64,000 nucleotides of DNA from VYFG01 sp965203365 (GCA_965203365.1 OZ241878.1:434001-498000); one strand, 5' to 3'. Counted from the stretch's first letter, positions 36,183 to 45,194 are shown. Notes: generated by a model not told the origin, from the letters alone. Numbers and translations are program-made.

Positions 36183-38003
36183 CTAGTGATTGGCGTCTGT
36201 GGATTGGCTGGGCGAGGAGGTTTCCCGGTCCAAGCGTACCTTGACATAACTGCCCGGTGCGTCTTCGATCGCTTTCAACCCCCCGTCTCCGGGTTGTCTG
36301 GGAAGCACCTTGCGGCCCGCCTTTCGGCTGATCCAGCGTTGCCATTCTTCCCACCAGGATCCTGCCTGAACGGGGGCATTTTGAAACCATCTTTCCGGAT
36401 CCTTGGGGGGGCGATTGGTCACTCGATAACCGTATTTTCCTCTTGAGGGGGGATTGACGATGCCGGCAATATGGCCGGAACCGCCCAGGATGAACTTGAC
36501 GGGTCCAGCCAACAGGTGCACCCCCGCGTAGGTCGATTTCCAAGGTGCAATATGGTCGTCGATCGTGGAGACAAAACAGGCCGGTACTTCAATGCGGCCC
36601 AGATCAATCGGCACGTCGTTGATTTCGATACCGCCGGGCTCCTTGAGCTGGTTGTCGATATAGAATTTCTGCAGATACCAGCGATGCATCCTGGCAGGCA
36701 TGCGTGTGGAATCCGAATTCCAGAACAGCAGGTCGAAGGGCTTCGGCTGATTGCCCAAGAGGTAGTTGTTGATGTAGAAAGACCAGATCAGATCGTTGGC
36801 CCTCAAGAGGTTGAAGGTACCCGCCATGGAACTGCCCTCCAGATAGCCCTTTTCCTGCATCTTCTGGTCGAGATCGTCCAGTTGCTGTTGGTCCACAAAC
36901 ACCCCGAGTTCGCCGGGGTCGGAGTAGTCCAGCATCGTGGTCAGGAAGGTGGCACTGGCAATGCGGTCATCCCCGGTGACTTTGAAATAGGCCAGCGCCG
37001 CCGCCAGCAAGCTGCCCCCGATGCAATACCCGATGGCATTCACCCGGTTTTCTCCCGTGGCCTGCTCAATCGCATCCAGTGCCGCTCCGACGCCTTCCAG
37101 GAGGTAGGCGTCAAAACCCACATCCCGATAGGAGGCATCCGGGTTGATCCAGGACACCACAAACACCGTATGGCCTTGGTCCACCAGCCAGCGGATGAAG
37201 GAATTTTCCGGCTGCAGATCCAGGATGTAGTACTTGTTGATCCACGGGGGAATGATCAGCAGTGGTTGGCTGAATACCTGTTCTGTCGTCGGCTGGTACT
37301 GCAGCAACTCCAGCATGCGATTGCGAAAGATCACCTTGCCCGGTGTGGTGGCGACATTGCGTCCGAGCTCAAACGCCTGGGTATCGGTCATGCTGATCTG
37401 CAACTGACCATCGCTTTTTTTCAGGTCGCTGAGGAGGTTTCTGAGGCCCTGGACCAGATTGTCTCCATTGGACTCGATCGTCTTTTCGATGACCGCCGGG
37501 TTGGTCAGGGCAAAATTGGTGGGCGAGAGGCTTTCCAGATAGCGTTCGGTGAAAAAAGCCACTTTCTCGGCGTCCTGATGCGCTAATCCGTTCACGTCCG
37601 ACACCAGATCACGCGCCCAGCGAGCCGTCAGCAGATAGGATTGCTTGATTAGGTTGAAGACCGGCTGGTTTTGCCAGGCCTCGTGACGGAACCGCCGATC
37701 TCCCCGGGATTCGGTGATGACCGACTCGGATTCCATGCCCATCAGTGCCAAGGCCCCTTGCTGATAAAGCTGCAGTGCGTCTTGCCAGTATTGCAGGCTG
37801 GCATCCAGCACCTTCTGTGGGTCGGTGGCGATGGCTTTGAACCAGGCCGTACAGGCATCCGTCAGATGAAACGGGTCCACCTCCAAGGTGGGGGTAGTGG
37901 TGGAAATCTCCCGGAGAATCGACTCGATTTCCTTGAGATTGCCTAACAGTATCTGTCCGGGATCATTCGTTCCGGAAGCGGGCTGGGTTTCAGGTTCGGA
38001 CAT
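36183..38003 (-). CDS. phaC: Class I poly(3-hydroxyalkanoate) synthase PhaC
   Basis: A 606-residue class I PHA synthase from ATG 38003. The catalytic Cys lies in the GYCIGG box; the Asp is in STIDDHIAPW and the His in GGSGHIAG. The N-terminal region of about 180 residues before the conserved PWINKYYILDL segment is typical of class I enzymes, which work without an accessory subunit. The gene is divergent from phaR, and a TTGTGCA-N-TGCACAA palindrome lies 36 bases upstream of its start, so PhaR control is likely. It forms an operon with phaB. Confidence 0.95.
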   Translation of the reverse strand: MSEPETQPASGTNDPGQILLGNLKEIESILREISTTTPTLEVDPFHLTDACTAWFKAIATDPQKVLDASLQYWQDALQLYQQGALALMGMESESVITESRGDRRFRHEAWQNQPVFNLIKQSYLLTARWARDLVSDVNGLAHQDAEKVAFFTERYLESLSPTNFALTNPAVIEKTIESNGDNLVQGLRNLLSDLKKSDGQLQISMTDTQAFELGRNVATTPGKVIFRNRMLELLQYQPTTEQVFSQPLLIIPPWINKYYILDLQPENSFIRWLVDQGHTVFVVSWINPDASYRDVGFDAYLLEGVGAALDAIEQATGENRVNAIGYCIGGSLLAAALAYFKVTGDDRIASATFLTTMLDYSDPGELGVFVDQQQLDDLDQKMQEKGYLEGSSMAGTFNLLRANDLIWSFYINNYLLGNQPKPFDLLFWNSDSTRMPARMHRWYLQKFYIDNQLKEPGGIEINDVPIDLGRIEVPACFVSTIDDHIAPWKSTYAGVHLLAGPVKFILGGSGHIAGIVNPPSRGKYGYRVTNRPPKDPERWFQNAPVQAGSWWEEWQRWISRKAGRKVLPRQPGDGGLKAIEDAPGSYVKVRLDRETSSPSQSTDANH

Positions 38004-38038
38004 GATCGCGCTCGTGGGATAAGGAGAATCATTCGGAA

Positions 38039-38053
38039 TTGTGCAATGCACAA
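38039..38053. promoter_or_regulatory. Candidate PhaR operator between phaC and phaR
   Basis: TTGTGCAATGCACAA is a perfect 7-bp inverted repeat around one central base. It lies between the divergent phaC (start 38003) and phaR (start about 38156) genes, just downstream of the proposed phaC -10. PhaR repressors are known to bind TGC-rich dyads near pha promoters. Two related sites occur upstream of phaB2 and phaP. Confidence 0.7.
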
Positions 38054-38059
38054 ATTTCG

Positions 38060-38088
38060 ATTGTATCTGATTTTTTGACTTGAGTCAT
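38060..38088 (-). promoter_or_regulatory. Candidate promoter of class I phaC
   Basis: On the minus strand, ATGACT (38083-38088) and TACAAT (38060-38065) are 17 bases apart, and the palindromic operator lies immediately downstream. The -35 has two mismatches to TTGACA. Found by inspection. Confidence 0.4.
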
Positions 38089-38155
38089 GATTAAGAGTGT
38101 CCCATTCGGCATGTAGTGTATCATCCCATTCTGAAACGATTGTCGCCGTATTTTG

Positions 38156-38698
38156 ATGATGAGTAAAGATCACCCCCGTATTATCAAGAAATACCCGAAT
38201 CGTCGCATCTATGATACGGCGCAAAGCAAGTACATCACCCTGGCCGATGTGCGTGACATGGTGGTGCGGGGAGTCGACTTCCAGGTGATTGACACTCAGA
38301 CCAAGGAGGATATCACTCGCAGTATCCTGCTGCAGATTATCATTGAGCAGGAATCGGAAAACGACCCCCTGTTTTCGACCGATAATCTGCAGAACTTTAT
38401 TCGCTACTATGGTGAAAGGCAACACCAGGGGTTTTCAGAATTCATCAACCAGAGTCTCTCGTTCTTCGCTCAGCAACAGGAACAGTTTCAAAGCAGCATG
38501 AATGAACTGATGGAACAAAATCCGGTGCAGGTGTGGAGTGACCTGGGTCGGCAGCGCATGGAGATGTGGCAAGAGATTGTGGGGGCCTGGCTGGGCGGGC
38601 TGCCGCCAGAGCCACCTGATGAGGCCCAAGAAGCATCCCAGCCCCAGCCTGACCGGGAACATCGCCCGCGCCCCACCAGTCGGCGCAAGAAAGGTTAA
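38156..38698 (+). CDS. phaR: Polyhydroxyalkanoate synthesis repressor PhaR
   Basis: A 180-residue protein with the PhaR DNA-binding N-terminal domain (IKKYPNRRIYDTAQSKYITLADVRDMV) and a central PHB-accumulation region (LLQIIIEQE, FIRYYGERQ). The C-terminal tail is Pro/Glu/Gln-rich and ends in a basic stretch. PhaR binds PHA granules and DNA; when PHA accumulates it leaves its operators and phasin genes are induced. Candidate operators lie upstream of the divergent phaC, of phaB2 and of phaP. The start could be TTG 38153, ATG 38156 or ATG 38159; none has a Shine-Dalgarno. Confidence 0.93.
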   Translation: MMSKDHPRIIKKYPNRRIYDTAQSKYITLADVRDMVVRGVDFQVIDTQTKEDITRSILLQIIIEQESENDPLFSTDNLQNFIRYYGERQHQGFSEFINQSLSFFAQQQEQFQSSMNELMEQNPVQVWSDLGRQRMEMWQEIVGAWLGGLPPEPPDEAQEASQPQPDREHRPRPTSRRKKG

Positions 38699-38732
38699 GC
38701 GTCGGTCCATTCACCACCGGTCCAACCGGTTC

Positions 38733-38761
38733 TTGACAAGAACCACACTTTTGATTATGTT
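38733..38761 (+). promoter_or_regulatory. Candidate sigma-70 promoter of the second phaB
   Basis: TTGACA (38733-38738), a 17-base spacer and TATGTT (38756-38761) form a near-consensus promoter about 80 bases upstream of the second phaB ATG. Its -10 overlaps a PhaR-like operator. Confidence 0.65.
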
Positions 38762-38773
38762 GCATTGCACAAT
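38757..38773. promoter_or_regulatory. Candidate PhaR operator upstream of the second phaB
   Basis: ATGTTGCATTGCACAAT is the exact reverse complement of the 17-base site upstream of phaP (40622-40638) and shares the TGCA-N-TGCA core of the phaC site. It overlaps the -10 element of the proposed phaB promoter, as expected of a repressor site. Confidence 0.68.
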
Positions 38774-38841
38774 GATGCCATGCAGCCCAGTCTTGGGTAT
38801 GGCTAAGTCCTGGTTCACCGTCAACCGCCAAACTGGAGAAA

Positions 38842-39594
38842 ATGAAGATGCCAAAGCGTGTTGCCTTGATTACGGGTGGGATTGGAGGGATTGGAACCGC
38901 CGTGTGCAGGGAGTTGTCTGACTGTGGCTGTGTTGTGGTGGCCTGCTATTATCCCCCGGAGCAGGCGGCGGCGGAGGCCTGGCAAGTACAGCATCGCGAA
39001 CAAGGATACGACTTTACGATCATTCCGGTGGATGTGGCGGATTTCGACAGTGCGCGTACCATGGTGGAAGCGGTGGAACAGCTATATGGCAGTATCGACA
39101 TTCTCGTCAATGCGGCCGGGATTACACGAGACAAGACGCTTCGGCGGATGACGCCTGAGCAGTGGCGTCAGGTGATTAACACCAACCTGGACAGTGCCTT
39201 CAATATCACCCAGCCTGTGGTGCAGGGAATGATTGCCCGAGGATTTGGTCGGATCATCAACATTGCCTCGGTCAACGGTCAAAAGGGACAGTTCGGTCAG
39301 GCGAACTATTCCGCGGCCAAGGCCGGGTTGCATGGCTTTACCATGGCGGTGGCTCAGGAAACTGCGGCCAGCGGGGTCACGGTCAACACGATCTCGCCGG
39401 GTTATGTGAGTACTCCGATGACCCTGGCGATGCCAGCGGAGATACTGGAACAAATTGTCCGTCAGGTCCCGGTGGGCCGAATGGGGACACCCGAAGAGAT
39501 TGCGTTTACCGTATCCTGGCTGGCCGATGAGCGTAATGGATATACCACCGGGGCGAACATTCCGGTCAATGGTGGCATGTATATGAGTGCCTGA
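38842..39594 (+). CDS. phaB: Acetoacetyl-CoA reductase PhaB, second copy
   Basis: A 250-residue short-chain dehydrogenase with TGGIGGIG, catalytic Ser in IASVNGQ and YSAAKAG, and the same NGQKGQFGQANYSAAKAG region as the first PhaB. It shares the (R)-3-hydroxybutyryl-CoA-forming role but is clearly diverged from the 35.4 kb copy. TGGAGA sits just upstream of the ATG (38842; ATG 38848 is also possible). A near-consensus promoter and a PhaR-like operator precede it, so it is probably regulated with phaP rather than with phaC. Confidence 0.9.
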   Translation: MKMPKRVALITGGIGGIGTAVCRELSDCGCVVVACYYPPEQAAAEAWQVQHREQGYDFTIIPVDVADFDSARTMVEAVEQLYGSIDILVNAAGITRDKTLRRMTPEQWRQVINTNLDSAFNITQPVVQGMIARGFGRIINIASVNGQKGQFGQANYSAAKAGLHGFTMAVAQETAASGVTVNTISPGYVSTPMTLAMPAEILEQIVRQVPVGRMGTPEEIAFTVSWLADERNGYTTGANIPVNGGMYMSA

Positions 39595-40103
39595 CGCCCG
39601 CGTTGATGTGAGGGCCCATGGACTGCGCCATCATCTCCTCGTCACCTCGCTATGGCAGGTGGATTGAGCTGATCTTTTGCTCAATCGACTGACCGGACCG
39701 CGGATGTGTCGTCAGCCCGGCAGTCCGTATTGTTTTTTGTGACCCCCTTTCAGCAAGAGACCTGCAGAGTGGGATATCGGGTCTCCCGGAAGCCGAATCA
39801 TTCACTCTCCCTGGTGGAGAAGCCAGCGTATCCAGTCACTGAGGGGGGCGCTGTCCCGCCGCGGACTCCCATGATACTCTGGAATTCACCCCCTCGCTCC
39901 CTTTGTCGTGTTGTCCTCAGACGTCGCATCATCCGACACCGACTGGCGGAAGGAGAAGCATTTCTGCAGCCAGAGGGTTGGGACGATGAGGGTGGTTTGT
40001 TCCCAACAGAACACTCCTTGACCAGATGGCCGGGCTGGACATTTCACAGGACAGCTGTTCGGTGTAGACTTTGTGGTATATGGGAGTCTCGACCGAGTTC
40101 GAC
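39595..40103. other. Intergenic region, no gene recognised
   Basis: About 500 bases between the second phaB and the phasin terminator. A 142-codon frame at 39706-40134 has no recognisable features and runs into the phasin terminator. I see nothing else. Confidence 0.45.
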
Positions 40104-40131
40104 AAAAAAAAGCCACTGCCGGGCAGTGGCT
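40104..40131 (-). terminator. Rho-independent terminator of phaP
   Basis: On the minus strand, AGCCACTG pairs with CAGTGGCT around a 5-base loop, followed by a run of eight T. It lies about 50 bases after the phasin stop, in the correct orientation. Confidence 0.88.
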
Positions 40132-40179
40132 TGAATGCAGACCGACTAACGAGGCCGGTCTGGACCTGGAGGTTATTGG

Positions 40180-40530
40180 TCAGGCGGCCTTGGCCGTTTC
40201 TGCCGCCGCCTTGAGATTGGATTCAGTCAAGGTCCGAGCCTCTTCCAGGAAACGGGCATTGAGTTCACCGAATGCCTTGACATCAGCTGTGACCTGCGTG
40301 GTGAAATTCTTGGCCACATCCTTTTGTTTCTCGGCATAGACCCTGAAATCCTCGACGTTGCGCACTTCCAGTCCGGCGTTCAGGTTGTCGAGGCCCAATT
40401 TCGCATAGGCCTGAAGGCTGTTGATTTGCATTTGGAAAGCTTGTTCGGCGTTCCGGATCATCAGCTTGTTGAAGGCGACCACCGGGGCCAGTGCAGATTC
40501 CAACGGTTTGGTATCGATAGCTTTAACCAT
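40180..40530 (-). CDS. phaP: Phasin, PHA granule-associated protein
   Basis: A 116-residue protein typical of the phasin 2 family, with NKLMIRNAEQAFQMQINSLQAYAKLGLDN near the N-terminus and long amphipathic helices ending in an Ala-rich tail. Phasins coat PHA granules and control their number and size. GGGAG lies 8-12 bases before the ATG. Upstream there is a good promoter (TTGCAT-N17-TATGCT on this strand) whose -35 lies inside a PhaR-like operator, and a strong terminator follows. The gene is therefore probably a single transcription unit repressed by PhaR when no granules are present. Confidence 0.93.
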   Translation of the reverse strand: MVKAIDTKPLESALAPVVAFNKLMIRNAEQAFQMQINSLQAYAKLGLDNLNAGLEVRNVEDFRVYAEKQKDVAKNFTTQVTADVKAFGELNARFLEEARTLTESNLKAAAETAKAA

Positions 40531-40606
40531 GATTGTTCTCCCAATTCAAAGGTTGTGTAGAGTGAAAATTCATCGAATGAATCGATTCGAAAGCTTTGTG
40601 CGGCGC

Positions 40607-40635
40607 AGCATAACGTAAAAAATTGTGCAATGCAA
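40607..40635 (-). promoter_or_regulatory. Promoter of phaP
   Basis: On the minus strand, TTGCAT (40630-40635) and TATGCT (40607-40612) are exactly 17 bases apart, about 75 bases upstream of the phasin ATG. The -35 lies within the operator-like dyad. Confidence 0.6.
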
Positions 40636-40638
40636 CAT
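40622..40638. promoter_or_regulatory. Candidate PhaR operator upstream of phaP
   Basis: ATTGTGCAATGCAACAT overlaps the -35 of the phaP promoter. It is the exact inverse of the site before the second phaB and near-identical to the palindrome between phaC and phaR. It may also affect the divergent hydrolase gene starting at 40685. Confidence 0.7.
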
Positions 40639-40684
40639 TTTTTTAAAAAATATTTTCAACCCGGCCCTCACCCATGAATCCGCC

Positions 40685-41566
40685 ATGAAGCGCTCCTCGT
40701 CTTTCACACCGAGGAGCGGGTTCGTCCGCTCCCACACGCCGGCTGGCGCCGAACATCGGGTCCGATGGGTGGAATGGGGCGACCCAACCGCTGCCCGAGT
40801 ACTGATCTGCGCTCATGGCCTGTCTCGCAATGGGCGTGACTTCGACTTCTTGGCCCAAGCGATGATGGACCGGTATCGAGTGATCTGTCCGGATTTTCCC
40901 GGTCGGGGACAAAGCGACTGGTTATCGGATCCCTGCCATTACCACAACATCCAGTATCTTCACGACAGTTGGGCGTTGATCGGGTCGATTTCCTACGAAC
41001 ACCTGGATTGGGTGGGCACCTCGATGGGGGGCCTGATCGCCCTCGGATTGGCGTCCGGTGCGACGAACCCGCTGCGCCGGATGGTGATCAACGATATCGG
41101 TCCCTATATTCCGGGAAAAGCGCTGGCCGAGATTGGAAAATATCTTGTCCGGCATCCCCGGTTTGCCAATCTGGCGGAAGCAAAAGACGATTTTCGTTCG
41201 GTCTATGCCTCTTTTGGTCCATTGGAGGATCGGCATTATGACCACTTGGTTCGCCATGGCGTTCGACCGGCACCCGATGGGGGTTACGTGTTGGGTCTGG
41301 ATCCTGCGATCATTGATCAGTTTGTGGCCTTGCCATTCGAGGACATTGCCTTGTGGGAATATTGGGACCCAGTCCGAATCCCTACGCTGATCCTCAGGGG
41401 TGAGCAATCGACCATCTTGCCCCGAGCCATCCTGGATGAAATGGTGACACGCCATCCCGGTGCCGAATCGATTGAAATCCCCGGTTGTGCCCATGCGCCC
41501 TCCCTGATGGTCGATGATCAAATCCAGCTGATTCGGGCATGGCTGCTCGAGGATGATGTCTGCTGA
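40685..41566 (+). CDS. Alpha/beta hydrolase, possible PHA-related esterase
   Basis: A 293-residue alpha/beta-hydrolase from ATG 40685 (the frame opens at 40625). The oxyanion segment HGLSRNGRDFD, the nucleophile elbow GTSMGG, and the final His in GCAHAPSL are present. LICAHGLSRNGRDFDFLAQ is typical of a proteobacterial hydrolase clade often found near pha genes. Sharing its upstream region with phaP, including a PhaR-like site, suggests a link with PHA turnover, but no depolymerase-specific motif is seen. Confidence 0.82.
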   Translation: MKRSSSFTPRSGFVRSHTPAGAEHRVRWVEWGDPTAARVLICAHGLSRNGRDFDFLAQAMMDRYRVICPDFPGRGQSDWLSDPCHYHNIQYLHDSWALIGSISYEHLDWVGTSMGGLIALGLASGATNPLRRMVINDIGPYIPGKALAEIGKYLVRHPRFANLAEAKDDFRSVYASFGPLEDRHYDHLVRHGVRPAPDGGYVLGLDPAIIDQFVALPFEDIALWEYWDPVRIPTLILRGEQSTILPRAILDEMVTRHPGAESIEIPGCAHAPSLMVDDQIQLIRAWLLEDDVC

Positions 41567-42063
41567 TCCCATCAGTTCGATGGTTGCCCAGCTTTTTGAT
41601 GAAGGGTCAAGGTATGCGATTCGAAAATCCCGGTCCACTCTACGAGCATGCCTGCCCGTTTCGACTCGTCCGCCGACCTGCGGGCCCAATGGTCCGTCCG
41701 ATTCTGAAAATGTGCTTCAATCGGGATAGCGTTAATTGACCGTCGCCGCAGATGAAACGCTCCTGGAATCGTGCCTCACCCAGCCCCGACTGCTGAATGT
41801 GTTGTCATCGGGATGACCGGTCTGGCATTCAAAGACCGATATCGGAATGTGACCCAGAATGTCGTCCATTGTCATTTGCGATGGTCAAGACCGAATGCCA
41901 AACCGCCATCTTGTTTTCTTTGGCATTGCCTTTACCCTTCGGGGCAAATCGGGACCCCGAGCGGATCGTGTTAGAGTATCGTTTTCGGGCATAATCTCTG
42001 ATGCCCGGGAACAAGAAACCCGAAGCCTATTATGATCAAAGAACCTCTCATTTGTGACCGGCC
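41567..42063. other. Intergenic region, no gene recognised
   Basis: About 500 bases. Short overlapping frames (for example 41771-41974) are unconvincing. A 7-bp inverted repeat CGGGCAT / ATGCCCG (41986-42007) with an 8-base loop lies about 60 bases before the next gene but has no U-run. Confidence 0.4.
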
Positions 42064-43641
42064 ATGGTGATGAGCCAGCGCAGGCTCCCGGTCGGCACAT
42101 CCGCCTTCCGCAACATTCGCCGCCGGGGGTTCTATTATGTCGACAAGACTCCGCACCTCCATCAGTTGATCGAGGAGGGCGAATACTGGTTCCTGTCGCG
42201 CCCGCGTCGCTTCGGCAAGACCCTGCTGGTCGATACCCTGCACGAATTGTTCGAAGGCAACGAAGAGTTGTTCCGGGGCCTGCATATCCATCCCCGTTGG
42301 GACTGGGAGACGCGATATCCGGTCGTGCGGCTGAGCTTCGATAACACCTACCAGCAGCCGGGTGAACTGGCACACGACATCCGGGATCAGCTGGAACGGA
42401 TTGAGCAGCAATCCGAACTGCCCCCGGCCCCCGCCGCCGACAGTGGCCCTAGACGCCTGCGCAAGCTGATCCATCAGTTGGCCGACAAAACGGGGCAGCA
42501 GGTGGTGGTGCTGGTGGACGAATACGACAAGCCGATCCTGGATGTGCTGGAAACCCCCGAGTTGGCCCTGGCCCACCGCGACAGCCTACGGGGTCTGTAT
42601 GGCATCCTCAAGGGCTGCGCCCGCTATCTGCGCTTCGTGTTCGTCACCGGCATCAGCATGTATTCGCGGGTGAGCCTGTTTTCGAACCTGAACAACCTCA
42701 ACGACCTCAGTCTGGTGCCTCGTTATGCCACGATCTGTGGCTATACCGAGACCGATCTGGAGACGGTGTTCGCGCCGGAACTCGAAGGCGTGTCCGCCAA
42801 AGACCGGGCCCGGATTCGCCGCTGGTACAATGGCTATTCGTGGCTGGGTAAAGAGAAAGTCTACAACCCGTTCGACATCCTGCTGTACTTTCAGAACCGG
42901 AAGTTCCTGCCTTACTGGTACCAGACCGGCACGCCCCACTATCTGTATCGCCAGCTGGCCCAAGGCACCATCTCGACCCTGGATCTGTCTCATCTGGAAC
43001 TGCCCCACCAGTCGTTGTCTCATTTCGAGCCCGACCGGATTCATGTCAACGCCCTGCTGTTCCAGTGTGGGTATCTGACCTTGGTCAAGGAAAAAGTCCG
43101 GGGCTCTCGCCTGATCTACACCTTGGACTATCCCAATCACGAGGTCCGGCTGGCCCTGAACGAGGAACTGCTGACGGCGGTGAGTGGGGAGGGGAGGAAA
43201 CACTCGGCACCCGGCCGACAGTGGGTTGAACAACTGGAGGCGCAGGATTTCGAGGGGTTCACCCAGGCACTGAAAGCCCTCTTTGCCGGCATTCCCTACC
43301 AGTGGCAGGAGCGGGCCTCGCCTCCCCATGAGGGGTTCTATGCCACCTTGCTGTATGCGGGGTTTTTCACCGAGGATTTCGACATTCGGGCGGAGGAATC
43401 GACGCGTTGGGGTCGGTCGGACCTGGTATTGGTCCGTCCGGGCCAAGTCTTCGTGTTCGAATGCAAGGTGGCCCAGAACGAAGCGGATGTGGAAAGGCGG
43501 CTCAACGAAGCGATGGGGCAGATGCGGGAGAAGGGCTATGCGGACAAGTACCGGACGCCGGGACAGGTGATTCACCGGTTGGCGCTGGTGTTTGATCGGG
43601 AGCAGCACCAACTGGCGGCCTGGCGAGCAGAAAAAGCATGA
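42064..43641 (+). CDS. AAA-ATPase-like protein with C-terminal PD-(D/E)XK nuclease-like domain
   Basis: A 525-residue member of the AAA-ATPase-like family with a DUF1703/PDDEXK_9 C-terminus. Seen: the N-terminal FRNIRRRGFYYVDKT, an atypical P-loop SRPRRFGKTLLVDTL, a Walker B-like VVLVDEYDKPIL, VTGISMYSRVSLFSNLNNL, and the C-terminal nuclease-like core RWGRSDLVLVRPGQVFVFECKV with Asp and the ExK pair. Function is unknown. The family is strongly expanded in some bacteria and is thought to spread by duplication or transfer. It sits alone between the PHA and sarcosine oxidase loci. Confidence 0.85.
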   Translation: MVMSQRRLPVGTSAFRNIRRRGFYYVDKTPHLHQLIEEGEYWFLSRPRRFGKTLLVDTLHELFEGNEELFRGLHIHPRWDWETRYPVVRLSFDNTYQQPGELAHDIRDQLERIEQQSELPPAPAADSGPRRLRKLIHQLADKTGQQVVVLVDEYDKPILDVLETPELALAHRDSLRGLYGILKGCARYLRFVFVTGISMYSRVSLFSNLNNLNDLSLVPRYATICGYTETDLETVFAPELEGVSAKDRARIRRWYNGYSWLGKEKVYNPFDILLYFQNRKFLPYWYQTGTPHYLYRQLAQGTISTLDLSHLELPHQSLSHFEPDRIHVNALLFQCGYLTLVKEKVRGSRLIYTLDYPNHEVRLALNEELLTAVSGEGRKHSAPGRQWVEQLEAQDFEGFTQALKALFAGIPYQWQERASPPHEGFYATLLYAGFFTEDFDIRAEESTRWGRSDLVLVRPGQVFVFECKVAQNEADVERRLNEAMGQMREKGYADKYRTPGQVIHRLALVFDREQHQLAAWRAEKA

Positions 43642-43917
43642 AAGCATCATGAGGTGAGAGCCCCGAAACTCGGAATCCTTGCGGGTTTTTGCCCGTCATC
43701 CATGCCAGAATTGGCGATCGCCAACGGACAATGGGAGATCCCTCGGTCTGTGGTATGTCCAAGCACCGTTCCCGAGTAAAATCCAATCCGATTTCGAGAA
43801 ACCGACAAATTAGGTCGATGGATCGCTAGGGATATCCGTGGGTATCGGATATGATTGTATTACGATCCAAGCCAATTTCATTTTGACCTTTCGTTTTCAG
43901 CACATCACGATCTGACG

Positions 43918-45183
43918 ATGACCCGTTATTCGGCATGGAGTGTTTTCAAACAGGGTCTCCTGGGGCAGCGTGGCTGGAAGCGGGCATGGCGCGACCCAGA
44001 GCCCAAACCGCACTACGATATCGTGATTGTCGGTGCCGGTTTGCACGGTTTGGCCACCGCATTTTATCTGGCGGAAAACCATGGACTTCGAAATGTAGCG
44101 GTGGTGGAAAAGGGTTGGCTCGGCGGCGGCAACGGAGGCCGCAATACCACCATTGTTCGGTCCAACTACATGCTGGAAGGCAACCGGTTTTTCTACGAGC
44201 ATTCGCTGAAACTGTGGGAAAACCTGAGCCATACCCTGAATTACAACGTCATGTTCAGTCAGCGGTCGCATGTCACGCTGCTGCACAGCCCCGCCGCCCG
44301 GGATGCGGCAGCACGGCGCTACAACACCCTGCGACTGACCGAGAGCGATGGTGAATTGTGGGATCTCGACCTGCTCAAACGCGAGATTCCCCATCTGAAT
44401 TTCCATCAGGCCCGCTTTCCGATCATTGGGGCCTCGGTACAACGCCGTGCGGGGACAGCCCGTCATGATGCGGTGGCGTGGGGGTATGCACGGGGGGCCG
44501 ACAGCCGGGGAGTGGATATCATCCAGAACTGTGAAGTCACGGGGCTATGCCGGGAGGGGGATCGTGTGACGGGCATTGAGACCACTCGCGGAGTGATCCG
44601 GGCGGGCCGGATCGGTCTGGCCGTGGCGGGCAATACCTCCCGCCTCTGGCAGATGGCGGGTCTCGGCCAGTTGCCCATCGAGACTCATCTTCTCCAGGCG
44701 TTTGTTTCGGAACCGTTGAAGCCGCTCCTTGATCATGTGGTCGTGTTCGGGGTCGGCGGGGCCCATTTCTACATTTCCCAGTCTGACAAGGGGGGGATGG
44801 TGTTCGGTGGAGACCTGGACTGGTATAAATCCTATGCCCAACGAGGCAATCTGCCCATTGTCCAGGATGTCTGCGAATGCGCCACCTCCATCTTGCCTTG
44901 TCTGGGTCGGGTGCGGTTGTTGCGCCATTGGGCTGGTGTGATGGACATGTCCATGGATGGTTCCCCTTTCATCTGCAAGACCCCCTTGACCAATCTCTAC
45001 CTCAATGCCGGCTGGAACTATGGCGGTTTCAAGGCCAGTCCTGCTTCCGGTTGGTTCTTTGCCGATCTGATCGCCAACAATCGACCGGATCCGGTCATCC
45101 AGCATTTCGACCTGCATCGTTTCGAGCGGGGACACCACCTGGATGAGCGAGGGGCGGGCTCGGACCCCAAACTGCACGGTTAG
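43918..45183 (+). CDS. soxB: Sarcosine oxidase beta subunit SoxB
   Basis: A 421-residue protein from ATG 43918 (the frame opens at 43855). FAD binds at DIVIVGAGLHGLATAFYLAE. GTARHDAVAWGYARGA contains the His that carries covalent FMN in heterotetrameric sarcosine oxidase. The C-terminal WNYGGFKASPASGW is the usual SoxB end motif. With SoxD, SoxA and SoxG it oxidises sarcosine to glycine, passing the C1 unit to tetrahydrofolate as 5,10-methylene-THF and making H2O2. First gene of soxBDAG; the next gene follows after 11 bases. Confidence 0.95.
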   Translation: MTRYSAWSVFKQGLLGQRGWKRAWRDPEPKPHYDIVIVGAGLHGLATAFYLAENHGLRNVAVVEKGWLGGGNGGRNTTIVRSNYMLEGNRFFYEHSLKLWENLSHTLNYNVMFSQRSHVTLLHSPAARDAAARRYNTLRLTESDGELWDLDLLKREIPHLNFHQARFPIIGASVQRRAGTARHDAVAWGYARGADSRGVDIIQNCEVTGLCREGDRVTGIETTRGVIRAGRIGLAVAGNTSRLWQMAGLGQLPIETHLLQAFVSEPLKPLLDHVVVFGVGGAHFYISQSDKGGMVFGGDLDWYKSYAQRGNLPIVQDVCECATSILPCLGRVRLLRHWAGVMDMSMDGSPFICKTPLTNLYLNAGWNYGGFKASPASGWFFADLIANNRPDPVIQHFDLHRFERGHHLDERGAGSDPKLHG

Positions 45184-45194
45184 GCGACCTACGC

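Noticed and set aside
39706..40134. 142-codon frame in the phaP-phaB spacer
   Set aside because: Overlaps the phasin terminator, has no motif and no ribosome site.
41986..42007. Inverted repeat CGGGCAT / ATGCCCG as a terminator
   Set aside because: No U-run on either strand and no gene end nearby in the right orientation.
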